A stretch of 48,392 nt of DNA from Fragilaria crotonensis (lineage: Eukaryota; Bacillariophyta; Fragilariophyceae; Fragilariales; Fragilariaceae): contig JAKSYS010000493.1 in NCBI GenBank assembly GCA_022925895.1, positions 1-48,392 on the forward strand, given 5' to 3'. The position numbers and the translations under genes are program-made. Of this stretch, positions 42,901 to 48,392 are shown in pieces; the stretch's first letter is position 1, and each line of letters starts with the position of its first letter. Under the pieces are notes generated by a model. That model saw only the letters and a list, made by a program, of their open reading frames with translations, was not told where the DNA came from and searched no databases.

Positions 42901-43836
42901 GGTATTGGCCGTGGGCAAGACGATTATTCAAGAGTTGACTTATGAAGCTCGCATTCTGGTCAACGAGAGTGCTGGGGCACGACGCCGAAGGTGCTCGACT
43001 ATAAACAGCCTTCAGTGATGCGAATCCGTCCGTCCAGTTCCCTTACTCTTATACTTCGAGTATGAACATGCATGTACTTAGAGTAACCATTTTGTCCACA
43101 CATACCTGATCCGCCCATGATGAAGATTGGCGATTATAATACTGTGCTTGCCAATAGAACTGTTGTCAGCCTGATGCACACGCCAAGAGAAGTTTAAAGG
43201 AGAAGTGAACTCTTGGCACACGACTATCAAGTAGGTCTGTCTTGGTTTCCCGATTGGAAGAGTTGATAATCTTTTGGATCGGATGTTCGATGTCAGCTCA
43301 AGGGCAGATGAACAGGTTCCGGCATGACCGTGAGGTTACCTCGTGTGGCTCGGAACCACCGAGGCGCCACAGGGGCAACACAAGAGCTACATATCGGCTT
43401 TTGGTCCCACTTTGGTACTTGTACGGTCACAGGGGAGGTACATGTACCCGATACCATGGGTGAGATTTGCGTCTGTATGCGTACCAGTAAAAGGTTTCTA
43501 ATGAGTTTGAATGGCTCCCAGGCCACCAGGTTTATCCCTATTTCTAAACGACGAGGAACTCGAGAAGTACTCATAACCCATCCAATACCCTTCATCCGAA
43601 ACAAGAAAAATGGGCATACAGAAATCTGATGTGATGGGTGAACCGAAACTCTCAGTAACGTTGCAGTTTACGCTGAAACTTGTAGTTGCTTCAACTAGCC
43701 ATCAGCGATCATCGATCATAGCTGACTCTTACCTCATCCAATCCATCACTGCTAATCTGAAAAAATCTACCCAGCAAGAACAAGGGTCCCACAAAACAAA
43801 CGAACGAAACATCTGACAACATCGGATACTTGGATC
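42901..43836. promoter_or_regulatory. Divergent promoter region between CBF5 and the acidic protein gene
   Basis: The flanking genes diverge, so both promoters lie in this 936-bp interval. It has no convincing gene. A small word repeat (TATACTTCGAGTATGAACATG, part-palindromic, near 43050) is visible. No TATA box or known motif could be assigned. Confidence 0.45.
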
Positions 43837-46065
43837 ATGACATTCCCTTCCAAATAGCCTTCATCCTTCTGTCTCTGCTATCTTGTCGTACAGGATCATT
43901 TCAGGTGCCAGTTGTTGTGCTTGGTATACGGAGTCGACCGCTGTCATCTCCGCCGTCCTGCTTGTCGTTGTCATCGTCGTCACCTCGACATGCCTTTGTG
44001 AGTGCCACCCAAAGGTGTCGCAGTGCAAATCGACTGCGACATTCATTCCTATCGTCGTCGGCGCCGGATGGTGACGAAGAATTTTTCAATTTTGAACCAG
44101 ATGATTCCGATTTGGCAAAGCTGGGGGAAGAATTGGGTGATTTAGAAGCCGAGGAAGATGAAGATGTGGACGATACTGCACTCGTTGTGCCCGATGTCTC
44201 AGTTATTCAACCCTTGGGCTTCGTTGATGTCTTTCGCGATGACGACGATGATGATGTCATTGATGGTGATGATGATACTATTGGTAGTCTTCTTGTCGAA
44301 GACGATGAAGATGAAATTGATATTGCTTTTGATGGCGATGATGATGACGAAATTTTTACTGACGAAATCGTTGCCGACACTGAAGACGATTTCACCTACG
44401 AAGAAGATGATGACGATGACTATCTGGAAGGAGAAGATGACGATGACAATGACGATGATGACGAAGAATGGGATGAACTTTCGGATGACGAAGACTATGA
44501 TTATGAATTGGAAGACGACGATGATCCCAATTACATGATTCAAAAGAAACGAATCGAAGAACGCATGGCCAAATTGGACCAGGAAGATTTGGAAATGGCA
44601 GCGCGCGAACGTGATTGGGGCGGAGTGGTAGAGGCCTTTGAAGGCGAGGAGGAGAGGTTTGAGGATTATCAGCTTCTTGCCATTTTAATGCCGAAGCAAT
44701 CGAGAGTGGCGAAGAAGAGCCGCGGCTTCAGTGGAATGAGAACATTGCAGATAAGGTCAAGCAGCTACTGAGCAAGAATGATTTGATTACTGTTGTTGAC
44801 GCTGATTTAGAAGATAATAACAGTTTCAATGAAAACCGAGGACCTGATGATCCACTTGATCCATATGAAGCTGCAGACAAAGAGATTGACGAGGAGCTGA
44901 AGAAGGCTGAGTTTCAGCGACTAACCCAAGGTGCCGTGATTGACGAACTTGAGTCGCTTCGAACCACCAAATATGATGGAAATACTCCCAAATCCAACTT
45001 CATGGACATGAACCACGTTGCCGAAATCGGCATGGAGAGTGTCGATGCTTTCAGGGATATACCTGAAAACCTCAAGGATGAAATTCGAGAGTGCATGACG
45101 GAAATGGGATCGGCATCCTACAACGTTACCAAGTGGCTTGTTTACGACCTTGATTTCAATGTCACCAACCTGATGCTAGCGGCTTGTCAGCATAACCCGA
45201 AGGCGCCCATTCTTTTTGAGCACTGGTTCCCTCAACTACAAGTATGCGAACGCTACAAATATGCAAGGGAAGGGAACTTCAGTTTCACTTGGGAGGATTC
45301 CAAGAATGCTGATATGGAAGAACTTTACACCTACTACCGTGGATTTGGGTACAATGAGATCCCCTTAAAGGCTCCAGGTGATACAGGAATCGTCGATCTG
45401 GAGGAACTCGATGAAGATGAAGTACAGATGGTTGATTTTGCTTCGTGGTGTCAAGAAGTGTACAATCCCGAGTGGGATAGGAAGGACTTCGATGATGATG
45501 ACATTAAGGACGTTGACAACGTCTTCAGTCCTGAATTTATCTTGCCGCAGGATCCCGACGTTCCCACGTATCAGGATGCCAAAGATGATATCCGGAACTG
45601 GTATGGTGAAATTGAAAACAACAACGACGGAGACGTAAGTCCAGAACAGGCTGAGTATCGTGACATGGTGGGACAGGAACTGGATTACAAGTATTTGGAT
45701 GACAAGGAATTCACAGAGGCCGAGGCCATTTAGTTGTTGCTTGTACTACTGAAGAGGAAGATTTGGACGTCGCTGAAAAGATCACCATTCGATTCGAAGA
45801 AGAATTCGGTAAACAGATATACGTCGAAACCAGAGTAATCTCGCATGCCCTCATGGAGGACAATTGCTTTGAAGTGTGGCTAGAGAGTTACGACATTGAA
45901 CTCCTACATTCCAAGAAACGGGCGACGACTGGAGCCAAGGACTGGGATGGGCCGATTGAATGTAACGATGACGAGATCAACAAAATGGTGGAGAGAGTAG
46001 CATTCCTCATCAGTGACGACGCACGATACAGCTATCGAATGGACATGGGTGCAATCCTCAGCTAA
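43837..46065 (+). CDS. Very acidic, probably plastid-targeted protein, three homopolymer frame breaks
   Basis: Three overlapping frames read as one protein of about 743 residues if single bases are added at three homopolymers: A3 43852-43854, T4 44683-44686 and T3 45729-45731. The first repair joins ATG 43837 (MTFPSK) to the hydrophobic IAFILLSLLS, then TGSFQVP. This is a signal peptide ending at S-F, like the diatom plastid motif (ASAFAP-type), followed by a Ser/Arg-rich transit-like stretch. The next 200 residues are dominated by Asp/Glu runs (DDDDDDVIDGDDD, YLEGEDDDDNDDDDEEWD). The C-terminal two thirds are more ordered (FDMNHVAEIGMES-like, ILFEHWFPQLQVCERYKYAR, EEFGKQIYVETRVISHALME). I do not recognise the family. 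Without the repairs the gene is broken in three places; all three being homopolymers favours sequence error. Confidence 0.65.
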
Positions 46066-46265
46066 TTTTAACGTTAAATCCTGCGGAAGCCTTTTCCATG
46101 ATATTCTGACACTTGTTTATCGAGTTTAACGCACCTTACGTTAGCTAGTCGAGGCGATACATTTCACACGGCTGATTCGTTTCACTATCAAAACCCCAAG
46201 AAAGCGGGGATTTTCGTGACAACATCAGCAGGCACCGCTTGTCGATACAGTGCTAGTAGGCTGTG

Positions 46266-47536
46266 TCATTCCATCTTTTGAGGTAAAAACTCTGGTTTCT
46301 TCGTCACCAAGCGATCCTCTAGTCCATCCCAAAACTTGGCAAAACATACGGAATCCAACGATCTCTTGTCTCTTGATAAGTACCCCTTCTGAACCGCCCA
46401 TTGCTGCAACTCGTCAGGTTCCTTATCACCCTCCAATCCAATGAAAAAATCCGAAGGACTTCGTGAACAAGTCGACTGGAGTTGAAAACCCCCTGGGCCA
46501 ATCCTTGAATTGCCAACTGGCACCGAGCGACACAACTGCGACAATTCGATCCCATTCCTTCGGGTTGCCTCCCAATTGTGATGTCGGATTGTCCATGAGC
46601 TCAAACTCCACTTCATGTCCTCCCCGACGAATGTCGAACTTGTGTTTGACCAAAGTTTGAATCGATGTCTTCGTGGCGCCCTGCTTCATCAATACGTCGC
46701 GGGGGATAAATTTGGAGTTTTGAAATAAATGGTAAGCATTCCACATGGTAATGGGAGGTGTCAGGCCCTTCGGAAGGACAATGATGGGCTTCTTGCCCAC
46801 CAAGTGGGGCCGTTGAAGGGTTGGAGTAGTCTGGACCGCCTTTCGCCTATTTTCCGTCTCCAAGTACAAATCCAGGACGCGTTGAAAGTCCCGGTTCGGG
46901 GCAGGTCGTAGAATGCTGTTGGAGTTCCCAACTGGAATTTCAGTCGTCATAATGTCCACCGTGGACTCTTGAATCATTTCGGGTGTCAAGTCAAAGCCTT
47001 CAGCAGAGAGCGCCTTAGCAAGTTCTGACTTCTCTCGCGAGACCCCTCGCGCTTTCCCACGACAACATTGAGATTGTCCAACATTTGTTCAGTCGTCATG
47101 AGCTTCTTCTCCTTCTTTTTCGGAGGCACCGCTGGCGTTCCTGACGACGATCGTTTCTTATCATTCTTCCGATCCTTCTTGTCCGGCTTTCTACTTTTCT
47201 GATCTTCCTTGGGTGGGGGTGGGGAGGAGGAGCGATGACTGCGGCAGACCCAACAAAGTAAGCCACCACAATGGGTTTGTCAGTTGCCTTAATGGGGTCT
47301 GCAACTGCATGCTTCTTACAAGCGTTACGGTATGGCATGAGACCCTGCGTGGGATCGCGAATTTGAAGAAATATGGATGCCAACGAGTACTGACATGATT
47401 TTCCATCTTGATCAATCGATGCTATTTCGTCTCCCTGAAGGGAAATTCCATCCCAACTCAGGATTTTGCCATCATCAGATAGAACTGCTGATTGAAGGTG
47501 CCCCTTGGACGCCCATTCTTGCAAGGTCAACGCCAT
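46266..47536 (-). CDS. CDC73: CDC73/parafibromin, PAF1 complex subunit, three homopolymer frame breaks
   Basis: CDC73 is a PAF1-complex subunit that binds RNA polymerase II and supports elongation, histone modification and 3' processing. The N-terminal part from ATG 47536 has LTLQEWASKGHLQSAV, YSLASIFLQIRDPTQGLMPY and KPIVVAYFVG, fitting the CDC73 N-domain. A Lys-rich linker (KPDKKDRKNDKK, PPKKKEKK) and LTPEMIQES follow. The C-terminal Ras-like domain has KPIIVLPKGLTPPITMWNAY, LMDNPTSQ, EWDRIVAVVSLGASWQFKDW, FSTPVDLFTKSFGFF, then GYLSRDKRSLDSVCFAKFW. Frames change at three homopolymers: G4 47221-47224 (one more restores), C4 47043-47046 (one more restores) and A6 46444-46449 (one fewer restores). 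The repaired length is about 423 residues, between yeast (393) and human (531). It converges on the acidic-protein gene, 200 bp apart. Confidence 0.85.
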
Positions 47537-48392
47537 TGCGAGTTGTTAATTGCTTTTCCTTACTCGGGTGTGGTGGATTCCACAAGCGGTCGTACAACTC
47601 AGGAAGACGAGTCCTGTCCGACGCTAATGTTTGTTGATGTTAGACCCGAGTGTTAGACCCGAGACTCGAGTTGCGATGTAGGAGGTGTTGATGCCGAATG
47701 CCGATAACCCGATATAGGATACATACTGTAGCGTAAGTCAAAATTACGGGCACAGTATAGTACTTGTAGATGGTAGACGGTACAAGTACTATGCACTTAT
47801 GAACTATGCGATACAAGGTACTATTCATATGAATTATGAACTATGAATATGATATATAATACAGCATACTACCGGTAGGCGTGGACGCGCAACGTTTACT
47901 CAGTACTCAGTACCACTAGTAGCACCGTTGTCCGTACGTCCGTACTATTGCTTGAGGTCCTGCGTCGTGCAAGGTACTATACTGCTACATACGATAGTAG
48001 TCCGTATACTCTCCGTATGACGTAATATTTACTACTCCTTCATACGCCAATCCATCAAAACATATGAATACATACTCTAATACACGTCATATTTAATACA
48101 GTGCTATAGGCTATAGTGTGTACAGTATGAGAAAAACAAGTCTATGGTACTTTGGAGTTCTCGTATGCAGTATCTTTGGGCTACCACTACAGGTACTGCA
48201 TACTGCACCAGTATCGCGAGTCGAGCGTATCGAGGGATGCAACGACAGAACGACGATACGAAACAAACTCGTGACATCACGAGTCACGAGTCAGGTGGAT
48301 CAAGGATCAAGGCGCATATTCAGATGCGGCATGGTACACTGGTACTTGTACTGGAGTATTAGGTATTAATACTCTACTATACCGGAGGTAAT
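47537..48392. other. Palindrome-rich spacer at the window end
   Basis: No supported gene. The first 100 bp are probably the 5' UTR and promoter of CDC73. From about 47640 the DNA has short tandem phrases (GTTAGACCCGAG twice at 47638-47665) and many GTAC/TACTAG words, with TACCGGTA at 47870-47877. An open frame at 48118-48369 is made of the same spacer words and is not believed. Confidence 0.5.

Noticed and set aside
44158-44543. Met/Thr-rich plus frame and Ile/Val-rich minus frame in the acidic gene
   Set aside because: Out-of-frame readings of the GATGAT-type acidic repeats; no independent support.
48118-48369. Overlapping plus-strand frames at the window end
   Set aside because: Composed of spacer words (GTAC, GAGTC, CATCACGAG repeats); no domain, and the region is palindrome-rich spacer.

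Overview
This window looks like nuclear DNA of a stramenopile, most likely a pennate diatom. The evidence is a Copia retrotransposon of the diatom CoDi type (integrase signature KGHLDQSRKNQRS), a helicase-associated-domain gene, a protein whose N-terminus reads like a diatom plastid-targeting presequence (signal peptide then S-F at the cleavage point), sparse introns, and eukaryotic core genes (PEX6, CBF5/dyskerin, CDC73, COX6A, clathrin light chain, ABCF). The species cannot be fixed from the sequence alone.

Layout. 1-9550 is a gene-poor region of decayed mobile DNA. Its only clear content is the fossil of a reverse transcriptase-RNase H element (about 5690-7510, YVDD at 6449-6460). 10042-14732 holds two intact convergent host genes: a GCN20/ABCF3-type ABCF ATPase (+) and the peroxisomal AAA ATPase PEX6 (-), with only 86 bp between their stop codons. 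14733-20836 contains palindrome-rich spacer, an ankyrin-gene scrap between two direct repeats, and a very GC-rich non-LTR retrotransposon with a restriction-enzyme-like endonuclease (15.8-19.9 kb). 20842-26399 is a nearly complete, recent Copia element (140-bp LTRs with one mismatch, 5-bp target duplication CAGGA) that landed 36 bp upstream of the start codon of a helicase-associated-domain gene. 27970-34360 carries a TLDc-domain protein with an acylation-type N-terminus (-), an AzgA-type purine permease (+), a small one-TM protein (+) and COX6A (-, one intron). 35926-39440 is a 5'-truncated RT-RNase H retroelement on the minus strand. 40111-47536 carries clathrin light chain (-), CBF5/dyskerin (-), a very acidic, probably plastid-targeted protein (+), and CDC73 of the PAF1 complex (-).

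The host genes are unrelated housekeeping functions (translation, peroxisome import, purine uptake, respiration, vesicle coat, rRNA modification, transcription) and do not form a pathway. The most interesting signals are structural. (1) The 12 bases directly after the Copia 5' LTR are perfectly complementary to a 12-mer inside the LTR, as expected for a self-primed (Tf1-like) element rather than a tRNA-primed one. (2) Most interruptions in otherwise convincing genes fall at homopolymers and are repaired by a single base, pointing to assembly error rather than pseudogenes. (3) Spacers are dense in GTAC/ACCGGT palindromes that I do not see inside the genes.
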